Shown here: one piece after another, positions 58,396 through 64,000 of the stretch
Layout of the letters: every line of letters begins with the position of its first letter
Position numbering within the stretch: position 1 is the stretch's first letter
Origin: Kutzneria sp. 744
Lineage (GTDB): Bacteria; Actinomycetota; Actinomycetes; Mycobacteriales; Pseudonocardiaceae
Reading direction: 5' to 3'
Length of the DNA stretch: 64,000 nt
Assembly (NCBI RefSeq): GCF_000568255.1
Contig: NZ_KK037166.1
Coordinates: 3,068,978-3,132,977 of the forward strand
Position numbers and translations under genes: made by a program
Notes under the pieces: model-generated
What the model was told of the DNA's origin: nothing
Seen by the model: only the letters and a program-made list of their open reading frames with translations
Database searches by the model: none

Positions 58396-58514
58396 CCCCC
58401 GCGAGTCACGCTCACAGACACACCGAAACACGGTTTCGGGCAGAACTGCGCCGCAGGTCTCAGAACTGCTCGAAACCGTGTTTCGCACTGCCGGAGAGCG
58501 TGACTCGCGGGGGT
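58395..58514. repeat. Gene-end repeat, complete inverted-repeat form between two stop codons
   Basis: Left arm 58395-58443 (GCCCCCGCGAGTCACGCTC to CGGTTTCGGGCAG) pairs with right arm 58466-58513 over most of 48 bp. It starts at the last base of the LLM stop TAG and ends one base before the stop codon of the convergent PPK2 gene, filling the space exactly. This is the longest copy in the window. Confidence 0.9.
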
Positions 58515-59309
58515 TCAGTGGAGGGTTGAGGCGTGGTCGGGGACGTAGTTCTGGGTGTCCTTGGGCGGGCGCTGGTAGCCGGTGGACGGGGGACGCTTGG
58601 GCAGCTTGAGTTCCGGCAGCTTGACGTCGTGGTAGGGGATGGACGACAGCAGGTGGGCGATCATGTTGATCCGGGCCCGCCGCTTGTCGTCGCTCTCCAC
58701 GGTCATCCAGCGGGCCTCGGGGATGTCGGTGTGCACCAGCATCTCGTCCTTGGCCCGTGAGTAGTCCTCCCACCGGGTGATGGACTCGGCGTCCATGGGC
58801 GACAGCTTCCAGCGGCGCATGGGGTCGTCGAGGCGGTCGTGGAAGCGCTTCTCCTGCTCGTCGTCGGAGACGGAGAACCAGTACTTGCGCAGCAGCAGGC
58901 CGTCCTCGACGAGCAGCCGCTCGAAGATGGGGCACTGGTGCAGGAACCGGTGGTACTCGTCGGGCGTGCAGAAGCCCATCACCCGCTCGACGCCGGCGCG
59001 GTTGTACCAGCTGCGGTCGAACAGCACGATCTCGCCGGCGGCCGGCAGCTGGGCGATGTAGCGCTGGAAGTACCACTGCGACCGTTCCCGCTCGGACGGC
59101 GCCGGCAGGGCAGCGATGCGCGCGACGCGGGGGTTGAGGAACTCGGTGACGCGTTTGATGGCGCCGCCCTTGCCGGCGGCGTCCCGGCCCTCGAACACGA
59201 TGGCCACCCGCGCCTTCTCGGCCCGGACCCACTCCTGGAGCTTCACCAGCTCGGCCTGCAGCCGCAGCAGCTCGGTCTCGTACAGCGTACGGTCGAGTCG
59301 CTTGCCCAT
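58515..59309 (-). CDS. ppk2: Polyphosphate kinase 2 family protein
   Basis: 264 aa. PPK2 fold: Walker A VFEGRDAAGKGGAIKR, Walker B and lid IVLFDRSWYNRAGVERVMGFC, then YWFSVSDDEQEKRFHDRLDDPMRRWKLSPMD. It phosphorylates nucleotides with polyphosphate; single-domain members of this length (class I type, ~260-300 aa) make NTPs from NDPs. ATG 59309. Convergent with the pyrimidine operon and divergent from the hydrolase operon. Confidence 0.9.
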   Translation of the reverse strand: MGKRLDRTLYETELLRLQAELVKLQEWVRAEKARVAIVFEGRDAAGKGGAIKRVTEFLNPRVARIAALPAPSERERSQWYFQRYIAQLPAAGEIVLFDRSWYNRAGVERVMGFCTPDEYHRFLHQCPIFERLLVEDGLLLRKYWFSVSDDEQEKRFHDRLDDPMRRWKLSPMDAESITRWEDYSRAKDEMLVHTDIPEARWMTVESDDKRRARINMIAHLLSSIPYHDVKLPELKLPKRPPSTGYQRPPKDTQNYVPDHASTLH

Positions 59310-59404
59310 CGGTCGTCCCTCCTGCCGATCTTCGTGAATGCCGTCCCAGTGTCACCGACCGCGCCACTCGACCCGGGGGTTGCCACCGGATGCCCGTCGG
59401 TTTA

Positions 59405-59423
59405 CTGTTACCTCCAGTAACAG
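59405..59423. promoter_or_regulatory. Operator before the hydrolase-reductase-EphD operon
   Basis: CTGTTAC-CTCCA-GTAACAG: perfect 7-bp arms, inside a longer TTACTGTTACC...GTAACAGGTAAC pattern, 20 bp before ATG 59443 and in the divergent space toward ppk2. It resembles TetR-type sites; no TetR gene is adjacent in this window. Confidence 0.6.
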
Positions 59424-59442
59424 GTAACTCGGGAGGTCGGCG

Positions 59443-60309
59443 ATGACGGAACCCGACAAGCTGCTGCTGCAACCCCGTGACGTGCGGTTCGACTGGTCGC
59501 AGCTGCCCATGCACTGGGTGCCGCGGGAGCCGTTCGCCACGCACGTGCTCAACGTCCTGCACCTGCTGCTGCCCGAGGGCGAGCGCTGGTTCTGCCGGGT
59601 CTTCCAACAGGCCCTGCCACTGATCACCGACGACCGGCTGGCCGAGGACGTCCGCGGCTTCATCGGCCAGGAGGCGATGCACGCGGAGGCCCACCAGGGC
59701 GTCCTCGCCCACCTGCCGGCCAAGGGCCTCGACCCGGACCCGTTCGTGGCCCAGGTGTCGTGGATCTTCAAGCGCATCCTCGGCGAGCGGCCGACGCTCA
59801 CCGTCCGGGCCCACCAGGAGTACCTGATCGAGCGACTGGCCATGGTCGCGGCCATCGAGCACGTCACGGCGTTCCTCGGCGACTGGATCCTCAACTCCCC
59901 CGGCCTCGACCGGGCCAAGGCCGATCCGACCATGCTCGACCTGCTGCGCTGGCACGGCGCGGAGGAGGTGGAGCACCGCTGCGTCGCCTTCGACGTGATG
60001 CGACACTTCGACGGCCGCTACCTGCGCCGGGCGCGGGCCATGGTGATCGCCGGCCCGGTGCTGTGGATCATGTGGGTCAAGGGCGCGAAGTTCCTGCTGG
60101 CCAACGATCCCGAGCTGCCGCGCGGCACCAAGGCCACCTGGAGCGACTACCGGCGCGCGGTCCGAAAAGGACTGATGCCGGGGCCGTGGCGGATCGCCCG
60201 CTCGATGTCCCGCTACTTCAAGCCGAGCTACTACCCCACGCAGGAGGGCTCCACCGCGCAGGCCGTGGCCTACCTGGCGCAGTCCCCGGCCGCACAGGCA
60301 GCCCACTGA
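59443..60309 (+). CDS. Diiron-like metal-dependent hydrolase
   Basis: 288 aa, family PF10118-like. Helices bear ExxH-type motifs: GQEAMHAEAHQG (near residue 75) and WHGAEEVEHRCVAFDVMRHF (near 180), the usual pattern of four-helix diiron proteins. A hydrophobic stretch (AMVIAGPVLWIMWVKG) may contact membranes. ATG 59443 follows GGGAGGTCGG. Its stop overlaps the next start (TGATG). The operator at 59405 should control it. Confidence 0.8.
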   Translation: MTEPDKLLLQPRDVRFDWSQLPMHWVPREPFATHVLNVLHLLLPEGERWFCRVFQQALPLITDDRLAEDVRGFIGQEAMHAEAHQGVLAHLPAKGLDPDPFVAQVSWIFKRILGERPTLTVRAHQEYLIERLAMVAAIEHVTAFLGDWILNSPGLDRAKADPTMLDLLRWHGAEEVEHRCVAFDVMRHFDGRYLRRARAMVIAGPVLWIMWVKGAKFLLANDPELPRGTKATWSDYRRAVRKGLMPGPWRIARSMSRYFKPSYYPTQEGSTAQAVAYLAQSPAAQAAH

Positions 60310-61232
60310 TGCCGGACCGGTTCATCCAGGGCCTCGCCCGGTTCACGGACGTCTACACCCGGGCGCTGCCACTCTGGGGCCGCAGCCGACAGCGGACGGT
60401 CCCGCTGGAGCGGCCGCTGGATCTCGTTGTCAGCGAACGGAAACAGGTCGCCGACGACGTCGTGGGCCTCCGGCTGGCCGGGGACGACCTGCCGGCCTGG
60501 CAGCCCGGGGCGCATCTCGACCTGCACCTGCCGTCCGGACTGCGGCGGCAGTACTCGCTGTGCGGGGACCCCGGCGACCGCACGTACCGCATCGCGGCCC
60601 GGCTCATCGGCCCGGGATCGGCCGAGGTGCACGAGTTGAAGCCCGGCACGCGGGTCACGGTTCGCGGGCCGCGCAACGCCTTTCCCTTCGTGGCCCAGGG
60701 AAAGGCGCTGTTCGTCGCGGGCGGCATCGGCATCACGCCGATCCTGCCCATGGTTCGGATGGCGGCCCGGCTGGGCATGGACTGGCGCCTGGTCTGCAAG
60801 GGACGGTCGCTGCCCTTCCTCGACGAACTGCCCTCCGGCGACGTGACGATCAATCCCGGTCGCGACGAGCTGCTGGCCGACGCCCCGGAAGGCGGCGCGG
60901 TCTACGTCTGCGGCCCGTCGGGCATGTTGGACGCCGTGAAGCGGGGTTTCCGCGACTGCCCGGCGACCGGCCTGCACTACGAGCGGTTCGGGCCGCCACC
61001 GATCATCGACGGTCACCCGTTCGAGGTGCAGCTGGGCGTGGACGGACCGGTGCTCGACGTGCCGGCCGACCGATCCGCACTGGCCGTGCTGCGCGATTTC
61101 CGGCCCAGCGTGCCGTACTCGTGCCAGCAGGGCTTCTGCGGCACCTGCCGGCAGCGCACGGTCGACGGCAGTGACATCCTGGTGTGCGTCGAGCGCACCG
61201 ACGGCGAGCGCTTGGTCCTGGAGGAACGATGA
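60309..61232 (+). CDS. Ferredoxin-NAD(P)H reductase with C-terminal [2Fe-2S] domain
   Basis: 307 aa, PDR/VanB type. FMN/FAD part: LPSGLRRQYSLCGDPGD; NAD part: FVAGGIGITPILPM and YVCGPSGMLDAVK; C-terminal plant-type ferredoxin SCQQGFCGTCRQ...ILVC (Cys-x4-Cys-x2-Cys plus distal Cys). It moves electrons from NAD(P)H to an oxygenase-type partner; the diiron-like protein upstream is the natural candidate. ATG 60309 and ATG 61229 overlap the flanking genes. Confidence 0.85.
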   Translation: MPDRFIQGLARFTDVYTRALPLWGRSRQRTVPLERPLDLVVSERKQVADDVVGLRLAGDDLPAWQPGAHLDLHLPSGLRRQYSLCGDPGDRTYRIAARLIGPGSAEVHELKPGTRVTVRGPRNAFPFVAQGKALFVAGGIGITPILPMVRMAARLGMDWRLVCKGRSLPFLDELPSGDVTINPGRDELLADAPEGGAVYVCGPSGMLDAVKRGFRDCPATGLHYERFGPPPIIDGHPFEVQLGVDGPVLDVPADRSALAVLRDFRPSVPYSCQQGFCGTCRQRTVDGSDILVCVERTDGERLVLEER

Positions 61233-62932
61233 AGAGCAGGACTGTGGCCTCCGACGGCGTTCGGCTGGCCGTCTACGAGCAGGGCGACCCGGCGAAGCCG
61301 ACGGTGCTGCTGGTGCACGGCTACCCCGACACGCACCTCATGTGGCAGGACGTGGCCGCGCGGCTGGTCGAGGACTTTCACGTGGTCAGCTACGACACGC
61401 GGGGCTCGGGCAAGACCGGCAAGCCGTCCACTGTGGAGGGGTATCGGCTCGAACACCTCGGCCGCGATCTGATGGCCGTGGCCGACGCGGTCAGCCCCGA
61501 CCGTCCGGTGCACGTCGTCGCCCACGACTGGGGGTCGATCCAGGCGTGGGAGGCCGTGACCGAGCCGGCCAACGCCGACCGGATCGCTTCGTACACCTCG
61601 ATTTCCGGGCCGTGCCTCGATCATGTGGCGCACTGGATGCGGCGGCCGAGCCTCAAGTCGGTCCGGCAGCTTATGCACTCGTGGTACATCGGCTTCTTCC
61701 ACCTGCCCGTGGTGCCGACGCTGGTCTGGCGGCTGTGGCTGGGGCGCAACTGGGGTCGCATGCTGGCCATGGTCGACGGCGTGCCGCGTCGACCCGGGCA
61801 TCCCGCGCCGACGATCACCAAGGACGGCATCAACGGGATGTCGTTGTACAAGGCCAATTTCCGGCCCGTGACACGTAATCCACGAGATCGCCGCACGACC
61901 GTTCCGGTGCAGGTCATCCAGCCCACGCGGGACCGCTACGTCACCGCGGCGCTGACCGAGAACCTTCAGAAGTGGGCGCCGAATCTGTGGCGTCGCACCG
62001 TTGCGGCCAGCCACTGGGTCCCCATCACGCATCCGGACGTGATCGCCCGCATGGCCACCGAGTTCATCCAGCACGTCTCCGGCGAGGCGGCCACGCGGTC
62101 GCTGCGCCGGGCCGAGGTCGGCCGGCACCGGCCGCCGTTCGCCGACAAGCTGGTCGTGATCACCGGCGGCGGCAGCGGCATCGGCCGGGCCACCGCGCTG
62201 GCGTTCGCCAAGCAGGGCGCGGAGGTCGTGGTCTGCGACGTCAACCACGACACCGCCAGCGAGACCGCGGTCCTGGTCGGTGGGCGGGCGACCGCGTACC
62301 AGGTGAACGTGGCCGACGAGGGCGCCGTGGCCAAGTTCGCCGCCGATGTCGCCGCCGAGCACGGCATTCCCGACGTCGTGGTCAACAACGCCGGCATCGG
62401 GCACGCCGGGACGCTGATGGACGCCACCACCGAGGAGTGGCAGCGGGTGCTGGGCGTCAACCTGTGGGGCGTGATCCACGGCTGCAAGTCGTTCGGCGAG
62501 CTCATGATCGCCGGCGGCGAGGGCGGGCACATCGTCAACGTGGCCTCGGGCGCCGCCTACGTGCCGTCCAAGCTGCTCGGCGTGTATTCGACGTCCAAGG
62601 CGGCGGTGTTCATGCTGTCCGACTGCCTGCGGGCCGAGCTCGCCTCGGCCGGCATCGGCGTGTCGACCATCTGCCCCGGCATCGTGAACACGAACATCGC
62701 CGGCACCACCACCTTCTCCGGCGCTTCGGCCGCCGAGCAGGCGCAGAAGCAGCGGGACAGCACCCGGGTCTACCGTCGGCGCAACTTCCCGCCCGAGCGG
62801 GTGGCCGCCGAGATCGTGCGGGCCGTGCGGCAGCGGCGCGCGATCGTGCCGGTCACGGTCGAGTCCAAGGCCGCCCGGGTGATCAGCCGAGTCGCCCCGT
62901 CCGTGCTGCGCGGGGTTGCCGCTAGATTCTGA
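61229..62932 (+). CDS. ephD: EphD-type fusion: epoxide-hydrolase-like plus SDR
   Basis: 567 aa. N-terminal alpha/beta hydrolase (~1-295): LLVHGYPDTHLMW, nucleophile Asp in VVAHDWGSIQAWE, His in AASHWVPI. C-terminal SDR (~305-567): VVITGGGSGIGRATALAFAKQG, VNNAGIG, catalytic Ser in VASGAAY, YSTSKAA. Same order and size as mycobacterial EphD, which hydrolyses epoxide groups on long-chain lipids (epoxymycolates). ATG 61229 overlaps the ferredoxin-reductase stop (ATGA). A three-gene diiron/reductase/EphD operon could build and open a lipid epoxide (inference). Confidence 0.85.
   Translation: MKSRTVASDGVRLAVYEQGDPAKPTVLLVHGYPDTHLMWQDVAARLVEDFHVVSYDTRGSGKTGKPSTVEGYRLEHLGRDLMAVADAVSPDRPVHVVAHDWGSIQAWEAVTEPANADRIASYTSISGPCLDHVAHWMRRPSLKSVRQLMHSWYIGFFHLPVVPTLVWRLWLGRNWGRMLAMVDGVPRRPGHPAPTITKDGINGMSLYKANFRPVTRNPRDRRTTVPVQVIQPTRDRYVTAALTENLQKWAPNLWRRTVAASHWVPITHPDVIARMATEFIQHVSGEAATRSLRRAEVGRHRPPFADKLVVITGGGSGIGRATALAFAKQGAEVVVCDVNHDTASETAVLVGGRATAYQVNVADEGAVAKFAADVAAEHGIPDVVVNNAGIGHAGTLMDATTEEWQRVLGVNLWGVIHGCKSFGELMIAGGEGGHIVNVASGAAYVPSKLLGVYSTSKAAVFMLSDCLRAELASAGIGVSTICPGIVNTNIAGTTTFSGASAAEQAQKQRDSTRVYRRRNFPPERVAAEIVRAVRQRRAIVPVTVESKAARVISRVAPSVLRGVAARF
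62923..62928 (+). promoter_or_regulatory. -10 element of the MetF-like gene inside ephD
   Basis: TAGATT in the last ephD codons ends seven bases before ATG 62936. No Shine-Dalgarno is present, so a leaderless transcript is likely besides read-through from the operon. Confidence 0.4.
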
Positions 62933-62935
62933 CCC

Positions 62936-63718
62936 ATGACTTCGCGCCCGTTCCAGGTCGTCTGCGAGATCGAGCCGCCGACTCGGCCCGATCTGATGCA
63001 CGTGCGGCACCAGATCGGCACCCTGTCCAAGGTCGCCGGCAGCTTTCTCATCCCCGACAACCACATCGGGCGGGCCACCGTGTCCAGTGTGGCCGTCGCG
63101 CACGAGGTGCAGGCCATGGGCGGGCGCAGCATCGCCTGCCTCAACTCCCGTGACCGCAACATGTTGGGCTTCCGCCGCGACCTGCTCACCGCCGCCGCCT
63201 ACGGCGTCGAGGAGTTCCTGTTCGTCTACGGCGACAAGCCGGCCACCGGCAGCCGGACCGGGCAGCTCACCGTGCGGACGATGATCGACGAGGTGCGGTC
63301 CCTGTCCGAGGACAAGGCCTTCTCCGGCGTCGCCCCGTTCCGGGTCGGCACCGCCGCGGGGCTGCGCCCCCTGCCGTCCTGGAAGCGGGCCGCGGACTTC
63401 ATGTTCGTGCAGGTCAGCTTCTCCCTCGACGCCCTGCTGCGGTGGCGCGACGCCAACCCCGTCGACATGCCCGTGTACGCCGGCGTCATGGTCATCGCCA
63501 GCCAGGCCCACGCCCAGCGGCTGGCCTCCGCCATCCCCGACATCGACATCCCCGCCGACCTCGTCGACCGCCTCGGCAGCGACCGCCTGGCCGGCGTCGA
63601 GTCCACGTGCGAGCAGGTCATGCGCATCCGCGAGACCGGCGCCTTCGACGGCGTCCACCTCGTGCCCGTCGCCCGCTACCGCGAGGTCGCCGCCCGGTTG
63701 GAGCAGCTGCTCAAGTGA
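62936..63718 (+). CDS. Methylenetetrahydrofolate reductase-like protein
   Basis: 260 aa TIM barrel: VVCEIEPPTRPDLMHVRHQIG (Glu of the MetF active site), IACLNSRDRNMLGFRRDLLTAAAYGVEEFLFVYGDKP, FMFVQVSFSLDALLRW. These are the features of MetF-family proteins, but it is shorter than the usual ~300 aa. It may reduce methylene-tetrahydrofolate or serve as a related flavoprotein. It is the fourth codirectional gene after EphD and overlaps the next gene (GTGA at 63715). Confidence 0.7.
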   Translation: MTSRPFQVVCEIEPPTRPDLMHVRHQIGTLSKVAGSFLIPDNHIGRATVSSVAVAHEVQAMGGRSIACLNSRDRNMLGFRRDLLTAAAYGVEEFLFVYGDKPATGSRTGQLTVRTMIDEVRSLSEDKAFSGVAPFRVGTAAGLRPLPSWKRAADFMFVQVSFSLDALLRWRDANPVDMPVYAGVMVIASQAHAQRLASAIPDIDIPADLVDRLGSDRLAGVESTCEQVMRIRETGAFDGVHLVPVARYREVAARLEQLLK

Positions 63719-64000
63719 TCGCCCAGTTCCTGGCCGCCGCCCGCGCCGTGGCTCCGCTGCTGCACTCCCCCGAGCTGGCCGAGGCGTGGGCCAAGCCCAG
63801 CGCCCTGGCCGAGTTCCGCGTCTCCGGCCTGGCCGGCCACCTCGCCGGCCAGGTCGGCAACATCCCCCGTTTCCCTCGACGCCCCCGTGCCCTCGGGCGC
63901 GCCCGTAATGGAGGCCGGGGCTACTACTCCCAGCACGGCGAGGTCGACGTCTACTCCGACCGGCCACCCGCATCCGCGTCCTCAGCGAGCAGCACGCCGG
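63715..64000 (+). pseudogene. Maleylpyruvate isomerase/DinB-like protein, frameshifted and cut by window edge
   Basis: GTG 63715 reads MIAQFLAAARAVAPLLHSP and SGLAGHLAGQVGNIP, the start of a mycothiol-dependent maleylpyruvate isomerase-like protein. Then the homologous pieces VSLDAPVPSGAPVMEA, YYSQHGEVDVYSD and IRVLSEQHA are found in changing frames (shifts near 63868, 63922 and 63962). Three shifts in 100 bp near the window edge suggest unreliable sequence, but decay is possible. Confidence 0.55.

Noticed and set aside
57244..60306. A 1,020-codon minus-strand open frame across the LLM, ppk2 and hydrolase genes
   Set aside because: Low-complexity Arg/Gly/His composition, no family motif, and it is antisense or out of frame to well-supported genes.
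1..64000. tRNA or rRNA genes
   Set aside because: I found no stretch with the tRNA T-loop GGTTCGAATCC-type pattern in a cloverleaf context and no rRNA-like sequence.

Overview
This 64 kb window is high-GC DNA with strong G/C preference at third codon positions, many GTG starts and numerous stop/start overlaps (ATGA, GTGA). It is chromosomal DNA of an actinomycete. The gene set (an EspG-like type VII secretion protein, two F420-type luciferase-like oxidoreductases, an EphD-type hydrolase/SDR fusion, an IclR-controlled pca cluster, an XRE/ImmA/MAB_1171c-type cassette, a probable mycothiol-dependent enzyme) fits Pseudonocardiales best; the genus cannot be fixed from the sequence. I saw no rRNA, tRNA, CRISPR array, integrase or transposase gene.

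Layout. 1-641: 3' end of an FAD/NAD(P)-binding protein. 0.8-5.7 kb: acyl-CoA operon (FabG-like SDR, two acyl-CoA dehydrogenases of which the first is multiply frameshifted, MaoC hydratase), then a DUF5684 membrane protein and an enoyl-CoA hydratase. 5.7-8.4 kb: MerR regulator, exported acetoacetate-decarboxylase-like protein, PadR regulator. 8.6-10.8 kb: GH27. 11-12.5 kb: TMEM175-like channel and EspG-like protein. 12.6-18.6 kb: protocatechuate/beta-ketoadipate cluster pcaI-J-F-H-G-L-R without pcaB. 18.8-24.2 kb: cold-shock gene and secreted glycosidases (GH30, GH18, GH27). 25.7-31.2 kb: RDD protein, APC permease, choline-kinase-like enzyme, dimethylglycine/sarcosine-dehydrogenase-like enzyme. 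31.3-34.1 kb: secreted TAP-like peptidase and its decayed tandem copy. 34.3-38.3 kb: atypical LuxR regulator, TetR regulator, LLM oxidoreductase, two SDRs. 38.6-42.5 kb: S9 peptidase, SRPBCC/ArsR pair, P-loop kinase-like protein. 42.5-47 kb: MmsA, aminotransferase and PucR regulator. 47-50.1 kb: methyltransferase and a compact RiPP-like cassette (24-codon peptide, hairpin, ThiF/E1-like enzyme, PqqD-M50 membrane protein). 50.3-52.5 kb: XRE / ImmA-IrrE / multipass membrane cassette. 53.6-58.4 kb: NCS1 permease, beta-ureidopropionase, dihydropyrimidinase and LLM oxidoreductase, which with MmsA, the aminotransferase and PucR form a reductive pyrimidine degradation route. 58.5-64 kb: PPK2; operon of diiron-like hydrolase, ferredoxin reductase and EphD; MetF-like protein; a broken gene at the edge.

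Three small-scale patterns stand out. (i) An intergenic repeat, found four times inside operons, in three copies encodes an 81-nt, 26-residue mini-ORF beginning (M/V)(S/T)ELASE; its stop overlaps the next gene's start, so it could relay ribosomes between genes. (ii) A second repeat family with the core CGCGAGTCACGCTC sits at gene ends, twice as a full inverted repeat. (iii) Near-identical candidate operators link separated genes: TACCGAC-N2-GTCGGTA before the acyl-CoA operon and again in the TetR locus, and GGACACTGTG boxes at pucR and at the pyrimidine permease.

Several genes carry single-base indels (first acyl-CoA dehydrogenase, pcaL, the 36.6 kb SDR, the last gene). They may be sequencing errors or real decay; the sequence alone does not decide.
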